Of a stretch of DNA of 64,000 nucleotides, positions 1 through 8,253 are shown one piece after another. Location: NCBI RefSeq assembly GCF_017876495.1, contig NZ_JAGIOB010000001.1:2046001-2110000 (forward strand), written 5' to 3'. Source of the stretch: Microlunatus capsulatus. Its GTDB lineage: Bacteria > Actinomycetota > Actinomycetes > Propionibacteriales > Propionibacteriaceae. The notes under the pieces are model-generated. The model ran no database searches. It saw nothing but the letters and a program-made list of their open reading frames with translations, and had not been told where the DNA came from. The position numbers were made by a program, and so were the translations under genes. Every line of letters starts with the position of its first letter. Within the stretch, counting starts at the first letter, position 1.

Positions 1-107
1 CGGCCGTCTCCGCTCACCACGGAAGTCTAACGGCCGCGGGCCGCCCGGGCTCCCGCGCGCCCGCGGCCTCCCCGGGCGGCCGGTGGTCGGCCACTACCCT
101 TCTCGGC

Positions 108-1859
108 ATGCCTGCCTGGAGACGACCCCGCGTCCTGAGCCTCAGCGGGTGGTCCGGCGTGCTCGGCTCGAGCCGGGCCAAGATGGTCGACCTGCTGGTG
201 CAGAACGGCGCGCAGGTGGCCGCGGTCGTGGCGGTGGTGCTGCTCTTCGCCGGCGGCGGGGCCGTCCAGCTGGTCGGCGTCGCCGTCGGGCTGGTGGGGC
301 TGGCCCTCGTCGGCTGGCTGCTGCGGCGGAGCGCGGCCCGCCGGCCGGAGCTGCTCGGCTCCTACGTCGGCGCCCGCCTCGTGCTGCTGGTGGCGGTCAC
401 GGGCGCGCTGCTCGCCCGGCGGCCCGACGACGCCGTCTGGATCTGGGTCGGCACCGGGCTGGCGCTGCTGGCCGTCCTCGCCGAGAGCTCTCTGCGCAGC
501 ATGCTCACCAAGACCGACACGGTCGCGGTCAACCTGCCCGGCGTCCCCGTGGTGCCCGAGCCGCCCTTCCCGGTGGCGGTGCTCCCGTGGGTCACCCTCG
601 CGGTGACGGCGCTGGGCTGGGTGCTGGCCCTGGTGGCGGCGCCCGGCTGGCTGCACCTGGTCGCCGGGCTGGTGGCCCTGGCCACCGCAGCCGTCCTCGT
701 CGTGCACGCCGGCCGGGCCAACCTGGCCGCGCGCCGGGCCGCGCGCGGGCTGCGGAAGGCGCTGGTCGCGCACGCGCCGGCCTTCGTCGTCTACTACTCC
801 ACCGTCGTCGGCGCGCGCTACCAGCTGGGCATGTGGCTGCCCTACCTCGAGCGGCTCGGCGTCCCGTTCGTCGTCATCACCCGGGCGCCCGAGACCGTCC
901 CGGTCATCGCCTCGCTGACCTCCGCCCCGGTCCTGGTGCCCCGGAAGAACAGCACCGTGGGCACCCTCGACCAGCTGGTGGTGCCGTCGATGAAGGCCGC
1001 CTTCTACGTCCAGGGCAGCGCCGCCAACTCCTCCTTCCAGCGCTACCGGCGGCTGACCCACGTCTGGCTGAACCACGGCGACTCCGACAAGGCCGCGAAC
1101 TTCAGCCCCCGGCACGCCACCTACGACAAGCTCTTCGTCTCGGGCCAGCAGGGCGTCGAGCGCTACGCGGCGCACGGCGTCCAGGTGCCGCCGGAGAAGT
1201 TCGTCGTGGTGGGCCGCCCGCAGATCGAGCGGATCGAGGTGCACGACGAGCCGCTGGCCGCCGGGGCCCCCCGGACCGTCCTCTACGCCCCCACCTGGCG
1301 CGGCGGCCGGCCCGCGACCAACTACTCCTCGCTGCCGCTCGGCGACCGCGTCGTCGAGGCGCTGCTGGCCCGCGGGGCGACCGTCGTCTTCCGGCCGCAC
1401 CCGCTGAGCTACAACGAACCGGAGGACGCCGCCGTCGTCGCCCGCATCCAGCAGCGGCTGGCCGACGACCGGGCCGCCAGTGGCCGCGCCCACGTCTGGG
1501 GGCCGGCGGCCGAGACCGAGCGGGACATCCCGGCCTGCATCAACGGCGTCGACGCGCTGGTCACCGACGTCAGCTCCGTCGCCTCGGACTTCCTGGCCTC
1601 GGGCAAGCCGCTGGCCATGGTGGCCATCCGCTCCTCGGGCACGGCCTTCACCGACGAGTTCCCGATGGCGCGGGTCTCCTACGTCATCGAGAAGGACCTC
1701 TCGACGCTGGACGCGGCCCTGGACCACCTGCTGGGCGACGACCCGCTGCGCGAGCGGCGGCTGGCCTACCGGCACCACTGCCTGGGCGACCACCTCGGCG
1801 CCCGCGCGGCGGACGAGTTCCTGCGGGTGGCCGGGGCGATCGTCCGGGGCCAGCGGTGA
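108..1859 (+). CDS. CDP-glycerol glycerophosphotransferase family membrane protein
   Basis: The protein has 583 aa. About five or six hydrophobic segments lie between residues 35 and 200. They are followed by a cytosolic domain (about 215-580) that looks like the TagB/TagF CDP-glycerol:polyol-phosphate transferase family. Family-like signatures are HGDSDK near residue 323 and a downstream YAPTWRG segment. Enzymes of this family transfer glycerol-phosphate from CDP-glycerol to teichoic-acid-like or glycan acceptors at the membrane; the acceptor here cannot be read from sequence. No other teichoic acid gene is nearby. The ATG at 108 has no clear ribosome site; an in-frame ATG at 183 is an alternative. 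Its TGA overlaps the GTG of the next gene. Confidence 0.8.
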   Translation: MPAWRRPRVLSLSGWSGVLGSSRAKMVDLLVQNGAQVAAVVAVVLLFAGGGAVQLVGVAVGLVGLALVGWLLRRSAARRPELLGSYVGARLVLLVAVTGALLARRPDDAVWIWVGTGLALLAVLAESSLRSMLTKTDTVAVNLPGVPVVPEPPFPVAVLPWVTLAVTALGWVLALVAAPGWLHLVAGLVALATAAVLVVHAGRANLAARRAARGLRKALVAHAPAFVVYYSTVVGARYQLGMWLPYLERLGVPFVVITRAPETVPVIASLTSAPVLVPRKNSTVGTLDQLVVPSMKAAFYVQGSAANSSFQRYRRLTHVWLNHGDSDKAANFSPRHATYDKLFVSGQQGVERYAAHGVQVPPEKFVVVGRPQIERIEVHDEPLAAGAPRTVLYAPTWRGGRPATNYSSLPLGDRVVEALLARGATVVFRPHPLSYNEPEDAAVVARIQQRLADDRAASGRAHVWGPAAETERDIPACINGVDALVTDVSSVASDFLASGKPLAMVAIRSSGTAFTDEFPMARVSYVIEKDLSTLDAALDHLLGDDPLRERRLAYRHHCLGDHLGARAADEFLRVAGAIVRGQR

Positions 1860-3142
1860 GCGGGCCTGCACCGGCGGCTCCGCGGACCGGCCTCGGCGCT
1901 GCCGACCTCGACGCCCTCGACGCCGCCCTGGCGTCCGACGACGCCGAGCGGCTCGCCCGCTACCCCGGCGAGCGCACCGACCGCCAGCCCGTGCACACCG
2001 TCTACGTGCCGGCCGACCGGGTGCGCGCCGACCTGGCTCCCGCGTGGGGCGCCCGGGCGCTGGCCGCGCTGGAGGAGCACGCCCCCAGGCCCGACGCCCT
2101 GGCCACGGCGACCGGGCTGCCCGCCGACGAGGTCGGCGAGGTCTGGGACCGGGTGCGGGCCAAGCTCGCCCGCGAGCCCGTCGAGGACCTCCGCGTCGAC
2201 CTCGAGGACGGCTACGGCACCCGGCCCGACGCCGAGGAGGACGCCCACGCCGTCGCCGCCGGCTCCGCCCTCGCCCACGCCGTCGCCGCCGGCTCCGCGC
2301 CTCCGTACCTCGGCGTGCGCTGCAAGTCCCTCGAGGCCGGCACCCGGCGGCGCGGTCTGCGCAGCCTGGACCTGCTGCTCGGAGCGCTGCTCACCGACGG
2401 CGGTCTGCCGCCCGGGTTCGTGGTCACGCTGCCCAAGGTGACGTCGGTGGCCCAGGTCGCGGCCATGGTCGACGTCTGCGGACGGCTCGAGCGGGGTCAC
2501 GGGCTGGCCGCGGACACCCTCCGCTTCGAGATCCAGGTGGAGACGCCGCAGGCGGTCCTGCTGGCCGACGGCACGGCCGGCGTCGCGCCGATGGTGCAGG
2601 CGGCGGCCGGGCGCTGCACGGGGCTGCACTTCGGCACCTACGACTACACCGCGGCCCTGGGCGTCGCGGGCGGCCAGCAGGCCCTCGACCACCCCGCCGC
2701 CGACCACGCGAAGGCCGTCCTGCAGCTGGCGGCGGCCGGCACGGGCGTGCGGGTCAGCGACGGCTCCACCAACCTGCTGCCGGTGGGCGACCGCGCCGCC
2801 GTGCACGCCGGCTGGGCCCGGCACTCGCGGCTGGTCCGCCGCTCGCTGGAGCGCGGCTTCTACCAGGGCTGGGACCTGCACCCGGCCCAGCTGCCCACCC
2901 GCTACCTCAGCACCTACCTCTTCTTCCGCAGCGGCCTGGCCGGCACCGGCGACCGGCTGCGCCGCTACCTCGCCGGCCGCTCCGACGGCGGGGCGCTGGA
3001 CGAGCCGGCGACCGCGCAGGCCCTCGCCGCCTTCCTGGTCCGGGGAGCGCACTGCGGCGCCGTCACCGCCGACGAGGTGGCCGCGCTGACGGGGAGCGAC
3101 CTCGCCGTGGTCGCGGCCCTCGCCGACCGCCGGGTGGGCTGA
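1856..3142 (+). CDS. HpcH/HpaI-type aldolase (DUF6986-like)
   Basis: This 428-aa protein starts at a GTG that overlaps the upstream stop codon as GTGA. It looks like the CitE/HpcH-HpaI TIM-barrel superfamily. Visible elements are DLED near residue 115, VRCKS near 154, the acidic FEIQVE near 224 and HFGTYDY near 261, all consistent with a metal-dependent C-C lyase or synthase pocket. Related proteins often lie near ureide genes in actinobacteria, and an allantoin operon lies 2.6 kb downstream, so a role in glyoxylate use is plausible but inferred. A 10-residue tandem duplication (AHAVAAGSA-x twice, about 131-149) sits between the acidic motif and the arginine motif. Confidence 0.75.
   Translation: MSGPAPAAPRTGLGAADLDALDAALASDDAERLARYPGERTDRQPVHTVYVPADRVRADLAPAWGARALAALEEHAPRPDALATATGLPADEVGEVWDRVRAKLAREPVEDLRVDLEDGYGTRPDAEEDAHAVAAGSALAHAVAAGSAPPYLGVRCKSLEAGTRRRGLRSLDLLLGALLTDGGLPPGFVVTLPKVTSVAQVAAMVDVCGRLERGHGLAADTLRFEIQVETPQAVLLADGTAGVAPMVQAAAGRCTGLHFGTYDYTAALGVAGGQQALDHPAADHAKAVLQLAAAGTGVRVSDGSTNLLPVGDRAAVHAGWARHSRLVRRSLERGFYQGWDLHPAQLPTRYLSTYLFFRSGLAGTGDRLRRYLAGRSDGGALDEPATAQALAAFLVRGAHCGAVTADEVAALTGSDLAVVAALADRRVG
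2243..2298 (+). repeat. 30-bp tandem duplication inside the aldolase gene
   Basis: A 26-bp unit at 2243-2268 recurs identically at 2273-2298, giving a 30-bp period. It keeps frame and encodes AHAVAAGSAL followed by AHAVAAGSAP. This looks like a slippage duplication in a surface loop. Confidence 0.85.
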
Positions 3143-3351
3143 GGCCCGGCCTGAGCCCTACGGCGTGCGCAGCGGCTGGAGGTGGACCTCGGTCGGGCAG
3201 CACCGCGCGATCTCGCCGGTCGCGCCGAACGAGGAGGGCGCGGTCGGGTGCTCTTCCGCGCGTCTTCTCCCGGCCGACGGCGCGGTGACCGGAGTGGCTC
3301 GGGAAAGGCGCCGCCCAGCGCTCGCACAGCGCATTCACAGGAATTCCGGTG

Positions 3352-3365
3352 CGGGAGCGCTCCCA
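3352..3365. promoter_or_regulatory. LacI/CebR-type operator-like palindrome
   Basis: CGGGAGCGCTCCCA differs at one position from TGGGAGCGCTCCCA, the known operator of the cellobiose regulator CebR/CelR of actinobacteria. It lies between two convergent genes, with no gene start just downstream, so its function is unclear. In a GC-rich genome it could be a chance palindrome. Confidence 0.35.
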
Positions 3366-3471
3366 CGGGTGGCAGCCATGGGGAAAGAGCCGTCCAGGCC
3401 CTCGACGTAACCAGCGTGTGAGCGGTCACCCGACGACTCCGGCCGCACCCGCGAGATGCCCGGGCAGAGCA

Positions 3472-3502
3472 CTGCCGGGACCGCCCGTGGCGGCCCCGGC
3501 AG
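3472..3502 (-). terminator. Hairpin after lsr2
   Basis: Arms CTGCCGGGACCGCC and GGCGGCCCCGGCAG pair with one mismatch around a 3-nt loop, starting 12 bp past the lsr2 stop codon. There is no U-tract, as is usual in high-GC actinobacteria. Confidence 0.6.
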
Positions 3503-3514
3503 CGTCAGCTCAGG

Positions 3515-3844
3515 TCAGTGGGCGGCGCGGTACTGCTCGATGAGCTCCGACGACAGGCGGCCGCGGGCGGAGACCTCCATGCCCTGCTCCTCGGCCCAGG
3601 CGCGGACGGCCTTGGTGTCCAGCGGAGCCGGCTCAGCCTTGCCGGCGGCGCGTCCGCGGTTGGTCACCTTGCGGGCCTTGTCGATGTAGACGCGCAGGTC
3701 CTCGCGCATCTTCTCGACGTTCTTGCCGCTGAGGTCGATCTCGTACGACGTGCCGTCGAAGGAGAACGAGACGCTCTTCCCCTCGGCGTCGATCTCGCTG
3801 CCGTCCAAGTCGTCATACATCTTGACGATGGTCTTCTGCGCCAC
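3515..3844 (-). CDS. lsr2: Lsr2 family nucleoid-associated protein
   Basis: The 109-aa length matches the Lsr2 family. The N-terminal part (MAQKTIVKMYDDLDGSE, residues 1 to about 58) is the beta-rich dimerisation domain. The C-terminal half carries the AT-hook-like R-G-R at residues 94-96, which inserts into the minor groove of AT-rich DNA. Lsr2 bridges DNA and silences AT-rich, often foreign, genes in actinobacteria. It is monocistronic, with its own 191-bp upstream region that is less GC-rich than the surroundings and a hairpin after its stop codon. Confidence 0.95.
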   Translation of the reverse strand: MAQKTIVKMYDDLDGSEIDAEGKSVSFSFDGTSYEIDLSGKNVEKMREDLRVYIDKARKVTNRGRAAGKAEPAPLDTKAVRAWAEEQGMEVSARGRLSSELIEQYRAAH

Positions 3845-3966
3845 TGCTCATGACCCTTTCCATACCCCGAGTTGCTCTGACCAATCGAGTGTAGGGCCCT
3901 TTCCTCCGGTGATTGTCGGCGCGCCGGGCGGACCTGAGCAAATCCTGAGGCAATGGTTCCGACAAT

Positions 3967-3993
3967 GGTCATTCCAAGCCTCCGGGAATGACC
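3967..3993 (-). terminator. Perfect 9-bp inverted repeat downstream of zwf
   Basis: GGTCATTCC and GGAATGACC are perfect arms around a 9-nt spacer, 43 bp past the zwf stop and 120 bp before the lsr2 start. A second weaker CCGGGGAA/TTCCCGG hairpin lies at about 4008-4028. The probable role is zwf termination; an operator in the lsr2 promoter region is the alternative. Confidence 0.5.
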
Positions 3994-4035
3994 GCCCCAC
4001 CGAGTGGCCGGGGAACATTTCTTCCCGGCCGCGAA

Positions 4036-5535
4036 TCAGCTCCGGCGGGTCCGCCAGACGCGCTCGAAGGGCAGCCGCCAGGCGTGCGGGGCGACGAGCT
4101 GGTGGATGGCGTTCGGCCCCCACGAGCCGGGGGCGTACGGCTTCACCGGCGGCGGGTTGCGCAGCAGCGGCTCCGAGCGCTCCCACAGGCTCTCGATGCC
4201 CTCGGCCGTGGTGAACAGCGTGTGGTCGTCGCGCATCGCGTCCATGATGAGCCGCTCGTAGGCCTCCAGCACGTCGCCGGCGCGGTCGGTCTCCTGCGTC
4301 GAGAACTGCATGCTCAGCTTGTCGAGCTTCATCCCGGGACCGGGGCGCTTGCCGTAGAAGGACAGCGACACCTTGGACTCGTCGGCCAGGTCGAAGGTCA
4401 GGTGGTCGGGCCCGGAGGCGCCGACCCCGGAGCCACCGGGGAACATCGACTTGGGCGCCTCCTTGAAGGCGATGGAGATGATGCGCTGGCCCTCCGCCAT
4501 CCGCTTGCCGGTGCGGAGGTAGAACGGGACGCCGGCCCAGCGCCAGTTGTCGATGCCGGCCTTGAGGGCGATGAAGGTCTCGGTGTCGGAGTCGCGGGCG
4601 ACGCCGTCCTCGTCCCGGTACCCGGCGTACTGCCCACGGACCACCTGGTTGGGGTCCAGCGGCAGCATCGAGCGGAAGACCTTGTTCTTCTCCTCGCTGA
4701 TGGCCCGCGGCTCCAGCGCCGTCGGCGGCTCCATCGCGACGAAGGCCATCACCTGGAACAGGTGGGTGACCACCATGTCCTTGTAGGCGCCGGTGGCCTC
4801 GTAGAAGCCGGCCCGGCGGTCCAGCCCGAGGGTCTCGGGGATGTCGATCTGGATGTGGTCGATGAAGTTGCGGTTCCAGATCGGCTCGAACAGGCCGTTG
4901 GCGAAGCGGAAGGCGAGGATGTTCTGCGCGGCCTCCTTGCCCAGGAAGTGGTCGATGCGGAAGATCTGCCGCTCGCGGAAGGTCTCGTGCACCTGGTCGT
5001 TGAGCAGGATCGCGCTGCGCAGGTCGGTCCCGAAGGGCTTCTCCATGACCACCCGCGAGCGCTCGACGAGGTTGGCCTCGCGCAGGGTGTTGATGACCGC
5101 CGGCGCCGCCGCGGGCGGGACGCTCATGTAGTGCAGCCGGCCGACCTCGCCGCCGAGGCGCTCCTCGGCCTGCCGGACGGCGTCGCCCAGCCCCTCCGGT
5201 CCGGCGCTCTGCGGGACGTAGGTCAGCCGCTGGGCGAACTGCGTCCACTGCTCGTCGCTCAGCGGGTGGTGGGTGAACTCGGTGACCGCCTGCCGCGCGA
5301 ACTCGCGGAACGAGTCCTCGGTGTAGTCCTCCAGCGAGGTGCCGATGACCTGGATGTCGGGGGCCAGCGCCGACAGCGCCAGGTGGGCGAGCCCGGGCAG
5401 CAGCTTGCGGCGGGACAGGTCGCCGGTGGCGCCGAAGAGGACGATGACGTGCGGCTGGAGGACCTCCAGCCCGTTGCGCGAGGGGCGCGACCCGGGAGCC
5501 GGGTAGGCGATCGTCTGGGCGTAGTTGGTGACCAC
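4036..5535 (-). CDS. zwf: Glucose-6-phosphate 1-dehydrogenase
   Basis: This 499-aa enzyme oxidises glucose 6-phosphate to 6-phosphogluconolactone with reduction of NAD(P)+, the entry step of the oxidative pentose phosphate pathway. The Rossmann motif GATGDLSRR lies at residues 35-43, EKPFG at 165-169, and the active-site signature RIDHFLGK at 193-200 with the catalytic His. Length is normal for the family. It stands alone: no transaldolase, transketolase or opcA is adjacent. The next gene upstream is divergent, so 5536-5713 holds both promoters. Confidence 0.97.
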   Translation of the reverse strand: MVTNYAQTIAYPAPGSRPSRNGLEVLQPHVIVLFGATGDLSRRKLLPGLAHLALSALAPDIQVIGTSLEDYTEDSFREFARQAVTEFTHHPLSDEQWTQFAQRLTYVPQSAGPEGLGDAVRQAEERLGGEVGRLHYMSVPPAAAPAVINTLREANLVERSRVVMEKPFGTDLRSAILLNDQVHETFRERQIFRIDHFLGKEAAQNILAFRFANGLFEPIWNRNFIDHIQIDIPETLGLDRRAGFYEATGAYKDMVVTHLFQVMAFVAMEPPTALEPRAISEEKNKVFRSMLPLDPNQVVRGQYAGYRDEDGVARDSDTETFIALKAGIDNWRWAGVPFYLRTGKRMAEGQRIISIAFKEAPKSMFPGGSGVGASGPDHLTFDLADESKVSLSFYGKRPGPGMKLDKLSMQFSTQETDRAGDVLEAYERLIMDAMRDDHTLFTTAEGIESLWERSEPLLRNPPPVKPYAPGSWGPNAIHQLVAPHAWRLPFERVWRTRRS

Positions 5536-5713
5536 GGCTTGATGCTCGCACTCCCGGGGAGGGGCGACAACACGGGGTGGGGCACCTGTAACGCGACCGA
5601 CCCAGGAGCCGGCGGGCCGACGGCCGGGAGCCGCGGCCGCCCCGACGTCGCCACCGGGGCCCGGCCCTCCCTACCCTGGTGCGGGTCCGCGACCCCGCCC
5701 GAGGAGGACCCCG

Positions 5714-6895
5714 GTGACCGAGCCTGAGCGTCCGCCCGCCCCGCCGCCGCCCGCCCCGCCGCTCGCCGTCGCCCCGCGGCGCGTGCTGGTCGCACCGGAC
5801 AAGTTCAAGGGCTGCCTGCCCGCCGTCGCCGTGGCCGCCGCGGTGGCGCGGGGCCTGCGCACGGTGCACCCCGACCTGGACGTCGTCGAGCTCCCCGTCG
5901 CCGACGGCGGCGACGGCACCGTCGAGGCGGCCCTGACCGCGGGCTACGCCGCGGTGCACGTCCCGGCCACCGGCCCGACGGGGCGGCCCGGCACCGCCCG
6001 CTACGCCCGGCGGGGCGACCGGGCCGTGGTGGAGCTGGCCGCCGTCGTCGGCCTCGACCTGCTGCCCGACGGGGTCCCCGACCCCCTGCACGCCTCCACC
6101 GCCGGGCTCGGGCTGGTCGTCCGGCACGCCCTGGACGCCGGCGTCCGCGAGCTGGTGCTGGGGCTCGGCGGCAGCGCCTCCACCGACGGCGGCGCCGGCC
6201 TGGTGCAGGCGCTCGGCGCCCGCCTCCTGGACGCCGACGGGCGCGAGCTGCCGCCGGGCGGCGCCGCGCTGGCCCGGCTGGCCTCGGTGGACCTCGCCGC
6301 GCTGACGTCGCGGCTGGCCGGGGTCCGCGTGCTGGTGGCCAGCGACGTCACCTCCCCGCTGCTGGGCCCCGACGGCGCCGCGGCGGTCTTCGGACCGCAG
6401 AAGGGGGCCGACGCCGACCAGGTCGTGCTGCTCGACGCGGCGCTGGCGCGCTGGGCGGCCGTGGTCGCCGCCGCGACCGGGACCGACCACGCGGACCAGC
6501 CCGGCGCCGGGGCCGCCGGCGGCACCGGCTTCGCGGCGATCGCCCTGCTGGGCGGGGAGATGCGCTCGGGCATCGAGCTGGTGCTCGACCTCGTCGGCTT
6601 CGACGAGCGGCTGGCCGGGGCGTCCCTGGTCGTGACCGGCGAGGGCTCGCTGGACGCCCAGTCGCTGAGCGGCAAGGCCCCGGTCGGGGTGCTGGACCGG
6701 GCCCGCGCGGCCGGGGTCCCCGTCGTCGTCGTCGCCGGCCGCAGCCTGCTGAGCCCGGCCGAGAGCGCCGCGGCCGGGTTCGCCGCCGTCCACCCGCTGA
6801 GCGCCCTGGAGCCCGACGTCGCCCGGAGCATCGCCCACGCCGGACCCCTGCTGACCGAGACCGGCGCCGCGATCGCCCACCGGTGGCTGCCGTGA
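5714..6895 (+). CDS. Glycerate kinase
   Basis: The 393-aa protein matches the GarK/GlxK glycerate kinase family, which phosphorylates D-glycerate, usually to 2-phosphoglycerate. Visible motifs are APDKFKG near residue 28, ADGGDGT near 62, GGSASTDGGAG near 152 and TGEGSLDAQS near 311. The GTG start has a strong site, GAGGAGGA at 5701-5708. The first 20 residues are a Pro/Ala-rich extension. It is the first gene of an operon whose next two genes overlap by GTGA, with allantoinase and allantoicase. This links it to recycling the glyoxylate made from allantoin through tartronate semialdehyde, although glyoxylate carboligase and the reductase are not in this window. Confidence 0.93.
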   Translation: MTEPERPPAPPPPAPPLAVAPRRVLVAPDKFKGCLPAVAVAAAVARGLRTVHPDLDVVELPVADGGDGTVEAALTAGYAAVHVPATGPTGRPGTARYARRGDRAVVELAAVVGLDLLPDGVPDPLHASTAGLGLVVRHALDAGVRELVLGLGGSASTDGGAGLVQALGARLLDADGRELPPGGAALARLASVDLAALTSRLAGVRVLVASDVTSPLLGPDGAAAVFGPQKGADADQVVLLDAALARWAAVVAAATGTDHADQPGAGAAGGTGFAAIALLGGEMRSGIELVLDLVGFDERLAGASLVVTGEGSLDAQSLSGKAPVGVLDRARAAGVPVVVVAGRSLLSPAESAAAGFAAVHPLSALEPDVARSIAHAGPLLTETGAAIAHRWLP

Positions 6896-8253
6896 GCGGG
6901 CCCGCGGTCGACCTCGAGATCCGCGGCCGGGTGCTGACCGACGACGGCGTGGTGCTGCGCCGGGTCGCCGTCAGCGGCGGCCGGGTCGTCACCCTCGAGT
7001 CGCTGTCGGGCCTGGCCCCCACGGTCGCGCACGACGCCGGCACGGTCGTCGTCGAGCTGGCCGACGACGAGGTGCTGCTGCCCGGCCTGGTGGACACCCA
7101 CGTGCACGTCAACGAGCCGGGCCGGACGGCCTGGGAGGGCTTCGCCACCGCGACCCGCGCGGCGGCGGCCGGCGGGGTCACGACCCTGCTCGACATGCCG
7201 CTCAACTCCATCCCGGCCACGACCGACGTGGGGGCGCTGGAGGTCAAGCGCGCCGCGGCCGAGGGCGCGGTCGCCGTCGACGTCGGCTTCTGGGGCGGCG
7301 CGGTCCCGGCCAGCCTCGGCCACCTCGCCGCCCTGCACGCGGCCGGCGCCTTCGGCTTCAAGTGCTTCCTGCTCGACTCGGGCGTGCCGGAGTTCCCCGC
7401 GCTCTCGACCGACCAGCTGCACGCGGCCATGACCGAGATCGCCGCCTTCGACGGGCTGCTGCTCGTGCACGCCGAGGACCCCGACGTCATCGCCGCCCAC
7501 GCGGTGCCGCACACCACCCGGTACGCCGAGTTCCTGGCCTCCCGGCCGCCCGAGGCCGAGGTGCGGGCGGTCGAGACCGTCCTGGCGGCCGCCCGGGCGA
7601 CGGGCTGCCGCACCCACGTCGTCCACCTCTCCGCCGCCGACGCGCTGCCCGCGCTGGCCGCGGCCCGGGCCGACGGCGTCCGGGTCACCGTCGAGACCTG
7701 TCCGCACTACCTGACGCTGGCGGCCGAGGACGTCGCCGACGGCTGGACCCCGGCCAAGTGCTGCCCGCCGGTGCGCGGGGCCGCCAACGCCGACCGCCTG
7801 TGGCAGGGCCTGGTGGATGGCGTCATCGACGTCGTCGTGTCCGACCACTCCCCCGCCACCGCCGACCTCAAGCTGCTGGGCACGGGGGACTTCGGGGCCG
7901 CCTGGGGCGGGATCGCGTCCCTGCAGCTGGGCCTGCCGCTGGTCTGGACCGCGGCCCGCGCCCGGGGGGTGGCGCTGGAGGACGTCGTCCGCTGGATGTC
8001 CACAGGGCCGGCCGACCTCGTCGGGCTGGCCGACCGGGGCCGGGTCGCCGTCGGCGCCCGGGCCGACCTCGTCGTGCTCGCCCCCGAGGAGGAGCTGGTC
8101 GTCGACGTCGCCCGGCTCCGGCACCGCAACCCCGTCAGCCCCTACGACGGCGCCCGGCTGCGCGGGGTGGTCCGCCGGACCTACCTGGCCGGCCGGCCCG
8201 TCACCGACGACACGACGGCGGGCCGCCTGGTCCGCCGCGAGGAGACCCCGTGA
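6892..8253 (+). CDS. allB: Allantoinase
   Basis: This 453-aa amidohydrolase opens the hydantoin ring of allantoin to give allantoate. Metal ligands are visible: HVH at residues 70-72, the probable carboxylated lysine in GFKCFLLD near 155, His residues in LLVHAED and THVVHLS, and the Asp of SDHSP near 318. The start is taken at the GTG that overlaps the kinase stop (GTGA); a GTG nine bases earlier (6883) is an equal alternative. It is the second gene of the allantoin operon. Confidence 0.95.
   Translation: MSGPAVDLEIRGRVLTDDGVVLRRVAVSGGRVVTLESLSGLAPTVAHDAGTVVVELADDEVLLPGLVDTHVHVNEPGRTAWEGFATATRAAAAGGVTTLLDMPLNSIPATTDVGALEVKRAAAEGAVAVDVGFWGGAVPASLGHLAALHAAGAFGFKCFLLDSGVPEFPALSTDQLHAAMTEIAAFDGLLLVHAEDPDVIAAHAVPHTTRYAEFLASRPPEAEVRAVETVLAAARATGCRTHVVHLSAADALPALAAARADGVRVTVETCPHYLTLAAEDVADGWTPAKCCPPVRGAANADRLWQGLVDGVIDVVVSDHSPATADLKLLGTGDFGAAWGGIASLQLGLPLVWTAARARGVALEDVVRWMSTGPADLVGLADRGRVAVGARADLVVLAPEEELVVDVARLRHRNPVSPYDGARLRGVVRRTYLAGRPVTDDTTAGRLVRREETP

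Larger units (their letters stand above)
3143..3514. other. 372-bp intergenic gap between aldolase and lsr2
   Basis: Between the two convergent genes I see no convincing coding sequence: short open frames on both strands lack ribosome sites and recognisable products. The gap holds a 14-bp palindrome at 3352-3365 and the lsr2-proximal hairpin at 3472-3502. The rest is featureless to me. Confidence 0.6.

Noticed and set aside
83-1855. Upstream extension of the aldolase frame
   Set aside because: It is an out-of-frame shadow of the glycerophosphotransferase gene; the real aldolase starts at GTG 1856.
27-1871. Minus-strand frame opposite the first gene
   Set aside because: Its composition is low-complexity Arg/Gly/Gln/Val and it has no family resemblance; it is a shadow of the glycerophosphotransferase gene.
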